This document shows, one piece after another, positions 8,456-18,052 of a DNA stretch of 64,000 nucleotides. The stretch comes from a bacterium (GTDB taxonomy: Bacteria > Zhuqueibacterota > Zhuqueibacteria > Residuimicrobiales > Residuimicrobiaceae). The notes under the pieces are model-generated. The model ran no database searches. It was not told the origin of the DNA and saw nothing but the letters and a program-made list of their open reading frames with translations. The position numbers were made by a program, and so were the translations under genes. Each line of letters starts with the position of its first letter. The stretch's first letter is position 1. The stretch is from positions 1-64,000 of the forward strand of contig JAKPUX010000202.1 in the NCBI GenBank assembly GCA_029554865.1, written 5' to 3'.

Positions 8456-11347
8456 TCAGCGCAGCAGCAGCATGCGTTTCACCTGGTGTTTTCCCTCCGC
8501 AGTGAGGCGGTAGAGGTAGATCCCGCTCGGCAAACCCGCACCGTTGAAAACCACGCCGTGTTCTCCGGCTTCCCTGCGGCCGTCGATCAGCCGCACCACC
8601 ATTCTGCCGGTGATATCATAAACCTCCAGCCGTATTTCTCCCGGCCTGGTCAGATGAAAGCGGATTGCGGTCTCGGGATTGAAAGGATTGGGGTAGTTCT
8701 GGGCCAGCCCGAAAGCGCGGGGAAGACTGGCAGGCGGTGGCGGCACGTCGCTGAGATAGTCGGCCAGGGTGAAGGCAGGGGGTTCTCCCCCGTCAAAATA
8801 GTGCCAGGTTGCACCAAGGTTGAGATAGATACCGGTCGCGTCGAAGAGCCGGGCATCGAGGGAGAGGTCAGCGCCGGCGAGCCCGGCGGCGTGGAGCTCC
8901 ACCGAGAGCAGGTTTTCGCCGTTCTTTAACAACTGCAAATCCTCCGCCGTGAAAACATAAATCTGATTGGTCTTGACAGCGCTGGCAGCCGGGGTGTCAG
9001 GGGTGACCTCTCCTTCGGGCAGATTGTAGCGCAGCAGTTCGCGGCCATTGATGCGTACAACCGCACCGTCATGGCACTTGAGCAGCAGGCCAAGCTGGGT
9101 CACAGGGTGAGGCAGGTTGAAATTCGTGACAAAATAAAGGCTTTTTACGGCCGCGGTCGTGGTGGCGTTCCCGGCCGCGGCGCCGTAGCCCAGGGGGGCT
9201 GCGCCGCTCTTCCAGCCGCCAGCCGGATAACGATCGTCATACCAGGGAATGCGCCGCTGCAGGGTATCGACTCTGACGGTCACCCGGAAGGCCTCGGGGG
9301 TCTCGTTGCCGCTGATGTCGATGGCGCGGATAAAAAAGGTGCGCTCCTCGCCCTGCTGCAGCGCCAGCAGGGTGGAATGCTTGAATCCCCCCTGGCCGGA
9401 TAGAAAAGCCCCGGACATGAGGTTATAGGGGATGTCGGAAAAGGCAAAGCCCAGATGGGCGCGCTCATCGGTTTCGAAATAAAGAGGAAAGAGAGTATCG
9501 GTAGCGATAAAAAAGGTGTCCGGCGTGATTGTGAAGCTGGGCGGGGTCTGGTCCGAGCCGGGGTGAATGTACATTGGCGGCAGATCCCTTTCGAAGGCGG
9601 TGTAGGGATCATTATAGAATTCAAGAAATCCCGGCACGCTGGGGTGCCCCGGATAGGGCGCAAAATGGTGGTGCACCGACTCGTTGCGCCAGACCGCCGT
9701 ATAGGCCATTCTCATCGCCAGGCTGTCGCTCTTGAAGGGCGGCAGCAGGTAGCGGTTAAACCAGGAGGGCTCCAGCAGGGTATCCAGGCCGACCTCGGTG
9801 AGGGCGGGCACCTTGCCGCGCTCCAGCGCAAGCTGGGCGGGGATGTGCAGGCTGTTGATGAAGCTCTTCTGCCGGTCGGCCAGGGGATACCAGTAGTAGA
9901 AATCCATCCCCAGGATGTCGACATAATCGTCGCCCGGATAGATCTTGAGATAGCTGTTGCGCGTAGTGAAGCTGATCGGTGAGATCGCATAGATCAGGTT
10001 GTGGACATTGAGCACATCGCGCAGGTAGGTGACAGTGAACTGCCAGATCAGGTTGTACTCTTCGGTTGTGCAGTTATTGGTGCCCCACCAGAAGGCGCCG
10101 CTGTCGTGCTCATGGTAAGGGCGAAAAATGATCGGGATGGAGTGGCCGTCCTCTCCACGCAGCCCCTTGAGAAAGCGGGCGATGCGGGCAAGGCGTTTTT
10201 TGTAAAAGTCGTGCCAGGCACCGCCGGGAAGCAGGGTGGCGACGACGTTGTCGCTGACCTTGCTGCCGTAAAAGCTGCGCCCCAGGGGATCGTACTGGTG
10301 CCAGCAGAGGGTGTTGACCCCACCGCGGGCGAAGGCAGATTTGATGCGGTAGGTAAAGCGCGCCATCTCCTGGGGCGAGCCGCGGTCGACAGCGTTCATG
10401 TCCCAGCTGTAGAGGGCGGGATAATCACCGCAGACATCGCGGACGTCGGAGCGGTCGTCGTCGCCCTTCCAGCCGACACCATAGCCGGTGGCGTCGTGCA
10501 TACCGAAGAGAAGCCTCTGGCCGCAGCCCTGCTCAAGATTCATGTAGAGATATTTGGTCCGGGGCGTGGCCAGAGGGTCGATCAGGCCGGGATTGGGAAT
10601 ATTGGCCCGTTTCTCGAGGTTGACGCAGGCGTCGAGGAGATCCCATTCGGCCTGATCGATTTCGGACTGGCTCGCATCCAGCCTGCCGGCGACAGCCTGT
10701 GCAACGGCGATGGCCATCTGCAGCGAGCTTCTGGCGCCAGCGGGGTACTCGCCTTCGCCCGCGCCCTCGACAGCGCCATCATAAAGGAGGACCGCGGCGG
10801 AGAGGGCCGCGGCGAGGGCTGAACCATCGGCAGCAGCGGCACCCGCTGCATCCCCGATAAAAAGGTCGTCGAAATAGACCACGCCCGCTTTGGGCTGGGT
10901 CGTGCCGCCGTCGAGATAGAGATAGATTCTGGTGAGCAGGGTGTTGGTGAGCGGAGTCAAGTCAAAGGCATAATCATGCCAGCTGTTGTCCCCCGGCAGC
11001 TGCAGGACCAGCCAGTTGTCGCTGCCATCGCCGTAGATCGGCTTGAAGACCAGTTCGCAGTCGAGGCTGGCGCGCGCCTTGAAGGTGATGCGGGGCAAGG
11101 CGCCGACATCCACAACAGGCGGGGTATAGTTGAAATTGTCCCATTCGTAGGAAGAAGCCGTACGGTTATAGCTGATACGCAGGGTGCCGTTGACCTCCGC
11201 AAGCGTGAAGGTGGTGCTGTTTGGGGCCTCCCAGCCGGTGAGCAAATTGTCGTTGAAATCCTCCCGCACGCCGGTGACCTGGGCGGGCAGCAGGGCAGCG
11301 GATAAAAGAATGAAACAGAACACAAGGATGAAAGCACTTTTTTGCAT
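8456..11347 (-). CDS. Secreted GH26 endo-beta-mannanase with type IX sorting domain
   Basis: Multi-domain mannanase of 963 residues that should cut beta-1,4-mannan at the cell surface. Seen in order: signal peptide (1-22); a beta-sandwich carbohydrate-binding-like domain (about 27-165); a helical spacer (about 170-245); the GH26 catalytic domain (about 255-580) with the general acid E413 in RPYHEHDSG and the nucleophile E518 in ALTEVG; beta domains (about 600-860); and a C-terminal sorting domain with NYPNPFNPET ending in KRMLLLR. The pairing of RPxHE with a downstream TEVG glutamate is the GH26 signature. It may act with the GH5 mannanase next to it and feed the uptake operon at 19-40 kb. 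Confidence 0.92.
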   Translation of the reverse strand: MQKSAFILVFCFILLSAALLPAQVTGVREDFNDNLLTGWEAPNSTTFTLAEVNGTLRISYNRTASSYEWDNFNYTPPVVDVGALPRITFKARASLDCELVFKPIYGDGSDNWLVLQLPGDNSWHDYAFDLTPLTNTLLTRIYLYLDGGTTQPKAGVVYFDDLFIGDAAGAAAADGSALAAALSAAVLLYDGAVEGAGEGEYPAGARSSLQMAIAVAQAVAGRLDASQSEIDQAEWDLLDACVNLEKRANIPNPGLIDPLATPRTKYLYMNLEQGCGQRLLFGMHDATGYGVGWKGDDDRSDVRDVCGDYPALYSWDMNAVDRGSPQEMARFTYRIKSAFARGGVNTLCWHQYDPLGRSFYGSKVSDNVVATLLPGGAWHDFYKKRLARIARFLKGLRGEDGHSIPIIFRPYHEHDSGAFWWGTNNCTTEEYNLIWQFTVTYLRDVLNVHNLIYAISPISFTTRNSYLKIYPGDDYVDILGMDFYYWYPLADRQKSFINSLHIPAQLALERGKVPALTEVGLDTLLEPSWFNRYLLPPFKSDSLAMRMAYTAVWRNESVHHHFAPYPGHPSVPGFLEFYNDPYTAFERDLPPMYIHPGSDQTPPSFTITPDTFFIATDTLFPLYFETDERAHLGFAFSDIPYNLMSGAFLSGQGGFKHSTLLALQQGEERTFFIRAIDISGNETPEAFRVTVRVDTLQRRIPWYDDRYPAGGWKSGAAPLGYGAAAGNATTTAAVKSLYFVTNFNLPHPVTQLGLLLKCHDGAVVRINGRELLRYNLPEGEVTPDTPAASAVKTNQIYVFTAEDLQLLKNGENLLSVELHAAGLAGADLSLDARLFDATGIYLNLGATWHYFDGGEPPAFTLADYLSDVPPPPASLPRAFGLAQNYPNPFNPETAIRFHLTRPGEIRLEVYDITGRMVVRLIDGRREAGEHGVVFNGAGLPSGIYLYRLTAEGKHQVKRMLLLR

Positions 11348-11533
11348 GTTTGCCTCAGTTTATAGAGATTGGCATTGGATAATTCAAGGGAGTGTAGGCC
11401 TGGCCGGCGAACAAGCGTTGCCGATAGACCAACAAACTGGCCGGTCGTTCTGCTGCATCGGCGCCTCATTGAAAGGGCGCGTCGGTTACTCAAGCGCGCC
11501 CCTTTGACATTGGATTAGTGCAAATCCCGGGTC
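11348..11533. other. Intergenic region with hairpin
   Basis: A stem of about 10 bp (AAAGGGCGCG / CGCGCCCCTTT, one extra C) lies at 11472-11505, downstream of the GH5 gene on the minus strand. It could act as a terminator. Nothing else is evident. Confidence 0.4.
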
Positions 11534-12847
11534 CTATTTGCCCAAAGCCGCCATTTTTTTGGCATACTTGCGCAGGATCTTGAGCGTGCTCTTGTCGCTG
11601 TTGAAAACCGAATTGCGGCCCTGCGGCTCCTGGGGGGGATCGCCGGTATAGGGATCGCCCTTGCGCCAGGTATAGGTTTCAGAATCAGCCGCTCTGCCTT
11701 CGCCGCCCCATCCCCAAAAGTTGCTCCCGGCCATGGGTGAGCCCGCTTTGGCGCTCTTGTACATCTCTTCAAAAAGCAGTTTGTAGTAGCGATCCCGCCA
11801 GGTTACCCCAGCTGTTCTTGCATAGGCATGTCCGTCGCGCGGAAGGCCGAACTCCTCGAGGGTGACCGGCTTGCCCAGCTTTTCGGCGTAGGCGATGTGT
11901 TGGCGGACATAATCCAGGGCCTTACGTGCCGCATCGGGCCAGATCTCACCGGGCTTGAGCGGATCGAACCAGGACCAGTTGAGCAGCCAGAGGTGGAAGG
12001 TGAGGTAATCAATATGGGGGCTCTGGTGTGACTCCAGGTAGCAGCTCTCCGACTCCAGGCTTCCTTTCAGTCCTTCGTTGCCGGTGGTGACCAAATGGTT
12101 GGGGTCGAGGGATTTGATATAGCCCGCAGTCTCGTCCACCCAGACCGCAAAATCGGCGAGATGCTGTGCACGGTTCTCCTCCTCAGGAGAGGGGCGCGGT
12201 TCATTGGCCAGCTGCCAGGCCATGATGGTCGGATCCTCCTTGTACCAGCGGCCGTTGACCGAGTTGACACGGTTGACCAGCATGCGGATATAGTCCCGAT
12301 AGATGGGCTTAGCCCGGTCGCAGGTGTAAAAGCGCCCGCTTGTCCGCATCAGACCCCAGTAGCCGAATTTGGGATCCTGAGGGCTCGGATAATTCTCCCC
12401 GGTCACCCAGGACATATACTGGGACATCCCGCCGGTCCACTCCCAGTAATTATTGAGAAAAATCACCGCATACATGCCGCGTTTGGCCATCTCAGCGAGG
12501 AGAAAATCGAGTCCCACCAGCAGTTTTTGATCGTATACCCCCGCTTCGGGCTGGATGGCGGGCTGGATCTGCCCCGCGTAGCCGAGCCCCTCGGAGGCCC
12601 CCATCACGCGCAGATTATCGATCCCGAGTTTTCTCAGCTCATCCAGTTCGCGCAGCAGCCGGGCGCGGTCGCCCGCCTCCCCCTCCTGCCCGAGCATGCA
12701 GCCGTACCAGAGGTTGGTGCCAAGGAAATAGTAGGCCTTACCCTTCAGGTAGAATTGGGTCCCCTTAACCTTGACGAAATCGGCGGGCTGAGCCCGCAGT
12801 GCAACCGATAACGTCACCAGCCAAATCAACACAACAAAGCGCTTCAT
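11534..12847 (-). CDS. Secreted GH5-family beta-mannanase
   Basis: Glycoside hydrolase of 437 residues resembling GH5_7-type mannanases. Seen: a signal peptide (about 1-19), then a single (beta/alpha)8 catalytic domain starting with FVKVKGTQFYLKGKAYYFLGTNLWYG. The acid/base residue is E216 in QLANEPRPS and the nucleophile E332 in TLEEFGLP. The ATG at 12847 has AAGGAAGG upstream; an upstream in-frame ATG at 12991 would overlap the neighbouring gene and is rejected. It has no sorting domain, unlike the neighbouring GH26, so it may be periplasmic or secreted without surface attachment. It probably acts on mannan or glucomannan oligosaccharides. Confidence 0.9.
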   Translation of the reverse strand: MKRFVVLIWLVTLSVALRAQPADFVKVKGTQFYLKGKAYYFLGTNLWYGCMLGQEGEAGDRARLLRELDELRKLGIDNLRVMGASEGLGYAGQIQPAIQPEAGVYDQKLLVGLDFLLAEMAKRGMYAVIFLNNYWEWTGGMSQYMSWVTGENYPSPQDPKFGYWGLMRTSGRFYTCDRAKPIYRDYIRMLVNRVNSVNGRWYKEDPTIMAWQLANEPRPSPEEENRAQHLADFAVWVDETAGYIKSLDPNHLVTTGNEGLKGSLESESCYLESHQSPHIDYLTFHLWLLNWSWFDPLKPGEIWPDAARKALDYVRQHIAYAEKLGKPVTLEEFGLPRDGHAYARTAGVTWRDRYYKLLFEEMYKSAKAGSPMAGSNFWGWGGEGRAADSETYTWRKGDPYTGDPPQEPQGRNSVFNSDKSTLKILRKYAKKMAALGK

Positions 12848-12914
12848 AATCCTTCCTTTGCTTCTGAATGGGCAAGTACAAGTCCTGCCAAAATTGATAC
12901 TTCTGGTATCACCG

Positions 12915-15900
12915 TTATTTGACCAACAACATTTTTTTCTGTTCAATGAATCTGCCGGCTTTAAGCCTGTAAAAATAGAGGCCACTGGCAAGTTCGCGCC
13001 CCACTTCGGGTAGATTGAAATTAGCTGTATGCTCTCCCGCCAGCTGCAGTTTGTTCACCAGAACGGCCACCTCCCGTCCCAGCAGATCGTACACTGTCAA
13101 AGTAACCATGACAGGGCTGGCCAGATAATAGGTGATCCGGGTGGATGGATTGAAGGGATTTGGATGGTTCTGATCTAGCGCACATTCCTGTGGCATTGAC
13201 GTAAAGCTTTGTTCTGCCAGGGTGGGATTCTGTTTGTATTTAAGGGTGGTATATGCAGAGGTTCCGAATGAGTTATCGCTGGTTCCGGTAACATAAACGG
13301 TTCCGGTCGCATCCACCGCAATATCAGAACCGGAGTCATTGTATCCCGGGAGGTCAAAAAGCAACGTCCACTGCTCATTTCCTGCTGCATCATATTTGAT
13401 CGTAGCATATTCATAATAGTTATTTGACCCTACGCAAGTGCCTGTGATATATACATTTTCCAGGTCATCCACAACGAGTGCATTAGCGTAATCGTAGGAA
13501 TTTCGTGCCCCATTGTAGCGCGCTACCCATTGCTCATATCCAGCCGCGTCGTATTTAATCGTAGTATAATCATAGGAGGTGTAAGCGCCGCCACTGTATC
13601 CCGTCACATACACATTGCCTGAGGCATCTACTGCAAGAGCATTGGCAGCATCATAAGAACTGAGCGGTCCGTCATAGCGCATCACCCATAGCTCACTACC
13701 CCCTGCATCATATTTGATCGTTGTTATATCATAAGATGTACCCGAACCCGTACTATAACCGGTTATGTAGATATTCCCTGCTGTATCGACAGCAAGATCA
13801 AAGGCCTCATCATCTGCATGGCCTGGCCCATTGTAGCTGGCAACCCACTGCTCAACACCAGAAGAGTTGTATTTAATCGTCGTGATATCAAAGGTGGTGT
13901 CTGAGCCTGTTCCATGCCCGGTCACATAGACAAACCCCAGGTCATCAACGGCAATAGCGTTAGCCACATCGTCGTCCTTGCCAGGCCCGTTATAGCGTGC
14001 CACCCATTGTTCCGCTCCAGCCGCGTCATATTTGATCGTAGCATAATCATAGGAGGTGTCTGCGCCAACGCTGTATCCTGTCACATAGACATTGCCCGAA
14101 CCATCCAGCGCAAGGGCGTTGACTCCATCATAAGAGTTAAACGGCCCGTTATAACGCGCGAGCCACACCTGATCTCCATTCTCACTGTATTTTATCGTGG
14201 CAAAATCATTCGAATTCTCATAATCCACGCTATAGCCTGCCACATAAACATTGCCCGATCCATCAACAACGAGGGCGTTAGGCTCATCATCTGAAGAGGA
14301 GGATCCGTCGAAGCGCATCATCCACTTTTCAGAGCCTGCTGCATCATATTTCACCGTGACAATATCCTTATACGTATCTGAGCTCAGACTATGGCCGGTT
14401 ACGATAACATTTCCCGAATTATCCACAGCAAGTGCTCTGGCTTCATCATCAGAATTGCCCAGGCCATTATAGCGCACCGCCAACTGCTCATTTCCATCCG
14501 GGCTGTATTTTACCGTGGCATAGTCATAATAGGTATCGAGACCGGTGCTGTACCCCGTTAAATAGATATTGCCGGATTCATCAGCAGCGAAAGCACCTGG
14601 CTGATCATCAGAATATCCCGGTCCATTATAGCGCGCCACCCATTGTTCATTCCCTGCTGCATCGTATTTGATCGTGGTGTAGTCCTTGGACGTTTGAAAA
14701 CCAATGCTGGAACCGGCCACGTAGGCATTCCCCGAGCCATCCAGGTAGATAAAGCTGGCGTAATCAGCAGAATTGCCCGGACCATCGTAGCTCACCGCCC
14801 ACTTCTCATTTCCTGCCTGATCGTATTTGATTGTAGCAAAATCCAGATAGGATGTTGAATCTTCGCAAAACCCGGTCACAAAAACATTTCCTGATCCATC
14901 AACCGCCAGGGCATACCCCCCATCATGCGAGTTACCCGGCCCATTGTAACGCGCCACCCACTGTTGAACTCCAGCAGCATCATATTTGACTGTTGCATAA
15001 TCACTATATGTGCCCAATCCGTTGCTTGATCCTGTCACATAGACATTTCCCGATTTATCAACAGCCAGGGCATTAGCCTCATCGTCAGAAGAGAGTGGAC
15101 CGTCGTAGCGCGAAACCCAAACCTGCACTCCTGCTGCATCGTACTTGATCGTAGTATAATCATTGGAAGTCGCTGAGCCGCCGCTGTACCCTGTTACATA
15201 GACATTCCCCGTTCCATCGACCACGAGGGCACTTGCGCCGTCATAAGAATTAAGCGCGCCGTTATAACGCGCCACCCAGAGCTGATCGCCATCGGCTGTA
15301 TACTTGATTGTTGCGTAATCATTGTAACTGTCTGAACCTGTGCTGTACCCGGTAATATAGACATATCCTGAGGAATCAACTGAAAGAGCGCTGGGCTGAT
15401 CATCAGAATCGCCCGGCCCGTTGTAACGCCTCACCCATTTTTCTCTTCCATCAGCATCGTATTTGATCGTAATAAAGTCCCAGGAAGAGGATGGACTCGC
15501 GCTGTATCCGGTCACATAGACATTCCCCGTGCCATCCACGGCAACGGCAACCGAATGGTCCTCATAGCCACTATCATATCGGGCAACCCAGATTTCCGTG
15601 CCTGAAGCATCATATTTAACAGTGCAGTAATCCGCGCCAAAGGATAATTGGGTGCTGCGGCCTGTTACAAAAAAATTGCCTGACTTGTCGACAGCGATGG
15701 CAGTCGCCTCATCGATGGATTCATTAGCTCCGGATCCATAGTGCTTCGCCCATTCCAGGGTCGCCGTACCTGCAACAGCATTTTGCAGCCTGCTGTTCAT
15801 CAAACCACTCTGCAGATTGCTGCTCCGCGGATATGCACTCTTCGCCTCCCGCCATTTCCCGTCTGGCAGCAAAGGCGGTTTTTTTCGAGTGGGAATCTCC

Positions 15901-16004
15901 CGGATAGATCCTTTTACACTCACCTGACCAGAAAGAATGATATGCATTGGAAAAAGTGCGATCAATGCAATCATAAGCGTCGTAAGCAGTACAAGCTTTC
16001 TCAT
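12915..16004 (-). CDS. SBBP-repeat (beta-propeller type) surface protein, 16 repeats
   Basis: Secreted repeat protein of 1029 residues. Seen: a signal peptide (about 1-27), then from about residue 81 sixteen tandem units of 51-53 residues, each with a core like IKYDAAGxEQWVARYNGP followed by ALAVDGSGNVYVTGYS. This is the SBBP pattern known from beta-propeller proteins. The C-terminus has the sorting domain (NHPNPFNPSTRITYYL, ending in KKMLLVK). The start has AGGAGG 5 bases upstream. Sixteen units would make two propellers of eight or one larger array. Its role is unknown; possibilities are adhesion, polysaccharide binding or a surface scaffold. It lies among mannanase and esterase genes, and its DNA is visibly more AT-rich than theirs. 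Confidence 0.9.
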   Translation of the reverse strand: MRKLVLLTTLMIALIALFPMHIILSGQVSVKGSIREIPTRKKPPLLPDGKWREAKSAYPRSSNLQSGLMNSRLQNAVAGTATLEWAKHYGSGANESIDEATAIAVDKSGNFFVTGRSTQLSFGADYCTVKYDASGTEIWVARYDSGYEDHSVAVAVDGTGNVYVTGYSASPSSSWDFITIKYDADGREKWVRRYNGPGDSDDQPSALSVDSSGYVYITGYSTGSDSYNDYATIKYTADGDQLWVARYNGALNSYDGASALVVDGTGNVYVTGYSGGSATSNDYTTIKYDAAGVQVWVSRYDGPLSSDDEANALAVDKSGNVYVTGSSNGLGTYSDYATVKYDAAGVQQWVARYNGPGNSHDGGYALAVDGSGNVFVTGFCEDSTSYLDFATIKYDQAGNEKWAVSYDGPGNSADYASFIYLDGSGNAYVAGSSIGFQTSKDYTTIKYDAAGNEQWVARYNGPGYSDDQPGAFAADESGNIYLTGYSTGLDTYYDYATVKYSPDGNEQLAVRYNGLGNSDDEARALAVDNSGNVIVTGHSLSSDTYKDIVTVKYDAAGSEKWMMRFDGSSSSDDEPNALVVDGSGNVYVAGYSVDYENSNDFATIKYSENGDQVWLARYNGPFNSYDGVNALALDGSGNVYVTGYSVGADTSYDYATIKYDAAGAEQWVARYNGPGKDDDVANAIAVDDLGFVYVTGHGTGSDTTFDITTIKYNSSGVEQWVASYNGPGHADDEAFDLAVDTAGNIYITGYSTGSGTSYDITTIKYDAGGSELWVMRYDGPLSSYDAANALAVDASGNVYVTGYSGGAYTSYDYTTIKYDAAGYEQWVARYNGARNSYDYANALVVDDLENVYITGTCVGSNNYYEYATIKYDAAGNEQWTLLFDLPGYNDSGSDIAVDATGTVYVTGTSDNSFGTSAYTTLKYKQNPTLAEQSFTSMPQECALDQNHPNPFNPSTRITYYLASPVMVTLTVYDLLGREVAVLVNKLQLAGEHTANFNLPEVGRELASGLYFYRLKAGRFIEQKKMLLVK
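13236..15764 (-). repeat. Sixteen tandem coding repeats of about 156 bp
   Basis: Each repeat encodes one SBBP unit. The best-conserved DNA block encodes YDAAG.EQWVARYNGPG and recurs with only a few changes. Such near-identity makes recombination and changes in copy number plausible. Confidence 0.85.
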
Positions 16005-16177
16005 CTTATCCTCCTGTCATCATCAAATCTGGAGCAACCTGCCATTTGTCCGCAGACTGCGCCTCTTTTCATCAGCGCCAGATAAAAAGGAGAATATCCC
16101 CACTGATGCCGGCTGCTGCACCGCCTCCGCAGATTGATCGTGCATTCGGTGGAGTGTTAGTGACTTTTGCATCAGAG
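16005..16177. other. Intergenic region
   Basis: Contains the ribosome-binding site of the SBBP gene (AGGAGG near 16010-16015) and presumably its promoter. No convincing promoter, RNA structure or small gene was recognised in its 173 bases. Confidence 0.35.
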
Positions 16178-17965
16178 TCATTTGATCAACATCATCCGTC
16201 GTTGCCGTCTCTCCAGGCCAGCGGTCAATTGATAAAAGTAGAGGCCACTACTGAAGCCGGATGCATCCACAATAATCTCGTGCCGGCCTTCCGCCTGTAT
16301 CCCGGGATCAAGGGTGCGGACAGCGCGCCCGCTGACGTCATAAATCACCAGCCGGATTGGGGCCGGCCGGGTGAGCCTGTAGGCGATGGTCGTGACCGGG
16401 TTGAAGGGGTTGGGATAGTTCTGTTCGAGTTCAAAGAGGGCGGGCACTCCGTCGTGCCGGTCCACGCCGACCGGCATGGTCGTGCCATAGAGTTCGAATT
16501 CGGTGACAGAGTAATTGGTCCCGCTGACTTTCTGACAGAGCAGGCACACATAGCGCGCCTGTGTGTCAATATCAATAATCTCGTCCAGGCCGCCGTCGCC
16601 ATTTCTCTGGGTTATGGCCTTGATGGCCGTTCCATCGGCATTGAGTAGATGAACAGTATAGCTGACTGCAAAGCTGTTTCCCCAGTGGATCCGCAGGGTC
16701 TTGAGCGTGATCATCCGGCCAAGATCAACCATAATCCATTCTGTGATCTTGCCGGCGCTCTGCCAGGCGGTGGTGGTATCGCCGTCCACCGCCCATTGGG
16801 CGTTGCCGCCACGCAGGGTTGAGGAGGCCGTCAGGGGATGGCGCAGGGCGCGATTGATGACGGCCGCGGGGAGCACCTCGATGGTGATCCGGGCGCTTTG
16901 ACTATCCCCCCCGCCGGCGGCGAGGGTGTAGGTGGTCGTCCGGGCGGGCACCACCGCCACGGAGCCGTTCTGCGCCACAGCCGCGCCATCAAGGGTGACC
17001 GAGGAGCCGTTGGTGGTCATCCAGGAGATGCGGCTGGTGTCGCCCGCCCCTTCATCAAGCTGGAGGGGGAAAGCGCTCAAGGACTTGATGCGGCCGGGGG
17101 GAATATTGTCGATGGCCACCCGCTTGGTGTCGGCGACCGCCCCGCTGGCGATCAGGGTATAAATGCTCTTCGCGGCGGGAGCAACGACCAGGGAGTCGGA
17201 GGCGCCGACCGGCGCGCCGTTGAGGGTCACCTGAGAGCCGGGCGTGGCCTCCCAGTAGAGCTGGCTGGTCTCGCCCACCTCCACCTCGGTGTCGGTAGCG
17301 GCGAAGAGGCGGATGAAGCCGGAGGGGCTGTTGTTGAGATACCAGGCCGCAGTATCAGCCATCATGGCATAACCGGTGGTGTTGGGATGGATGCCATCGG
17401 GGAAGAGGTCACCATGGCTGAGCATCGCGCGATAAAAATCGATCATAAAGCCGCCGGCGGCGACGCGAACGGAATCGACGATCGGTTCGATCTGCCCGTG
17501 CAGCACCGCACCGTTGATGCCGCTGCCACCGCCATCGCCAAAGACCGGACAGGGTCGGGCAACATAGATCTGGGGATCGCGGCCATCCTTGCGCAGCACC
17601 TTAATAAAATCCATATAGTCAGTGAAAAATTCACCGAGAAGAACCCGGTTCTGGGGCTTGCTGTCGTTCGTGCCCAGGCAGATGATGACAATATGGGGAT
17701 CAAAATCCTGGGCCTGCAGGAAAGCCGATTCGTTCCAATAGGGGAAATCCCCATGCCGCAGCAGGGTGGTGCCGCTGACCCCGAAATTGCGCACATTATA
17801 GTGCGCGCCCAGCCTCTGCCCGAGCTGCTGAGGCCAGGCGGTAGAGCCGCCGCTGCCGATGGTGATGCTGTTGCCGATGCAGGCGACGCGGATGACCCGG
17901 TCCTGGCCGGAAAGTGTCGTCACCCAAAGGGCTGCGAGCAGAACGGTGGAGAGGATTTTTTTCAT
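16178..17965 (-). CDS. Secreted SGNH-hydrolase esterase with F5/8 type C domain and sorting domain
   Basis: Probable carbohydrate esterase of 595 residues. Seen: a signal peptide (1-20); an SGNH/GDSL domain (about 24-215) with the serine in GNSITIG, the asparagine block CLGTNDSKP and the catalytic Asp/His in DGIHPN; two short Ig-like repeats (about 218-375) each containing LNGAPVG/LDGAAVA; a discoidin (F5/8 type C) domain (about 376-500) that often binds carbohydrate; and a C-terminal sorting domain (NYPNPFNPVTTIAY, ending RRMMLIK). It probably removes acetyl groups from plant polysaccharide. Acetylated mannan is an attractive substrate given its neighbours, but this is inference. Confidence 0.88.
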   Translation of the reverse strand: MKKILSTVLLAALWVTTLSGQDRVIRVACIGNSITIGSGGSTAWPQQLGQRLGAHYNVRNFGVSGTTLLRHGDFPYWNESAFLQAQDFDPHIVIICLGTNDSKPQNRVLLGEFFTDYMDFIKVLRKDGRDPQIYVARPCPVFGDGGGSGINGAVLHGQIEPIVDSVRVAAGGFMIDFYRAMLSHGDLFPDGIHPNTTGYAMMADTAAWYLNNSPSGFIRLFAATDTEVEVGETSQLYWEATPGSQVTLNGAPVGASDSLVVAPAAKSIYTLIASGAVADTKRVAIDNIPPGRIKSLSAFPLQLDEGAGDTSRISWMTTNGSSVTLDGAAVAQNGSVAVVPARTTTYTLAAGGGDSQSARITIEVLPAAVINRALRHPLTASSTLRGGNAQWAVDGDTTTAWQSAGKITEWIMVDLGRMITLKTLRIHWGNSFAVSYTVHLLNADGTAIKAITQRNGDGGLDEIIDIDTQARYVCLLCQKVSGTNYSVTEFELYGTTMPVGVDRHDGVPALFELEQNYPNPFNPVTTIAYRLTRPAPIRLVIYDVSGRAVRTLDPGIQAEGRHEIIVDASGFSSGLYFYQLTAGLERRQRRMMLIK

Positions 17966-18052
17966 GCGCTTCTCCCTCCATGAAAAAAGTTTGACTTCGA
18001 CTTAAATTTTTCGTAAGGTAAATCAAGTTTTTTTTTATCAGAAAGGACAACG

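Noticed and set aside
13236-15764. Possible CRISPR or satellite array
   Set aside because: The units are about 156 bp, continuous, and encode in-frame protein repeats; no spacers.
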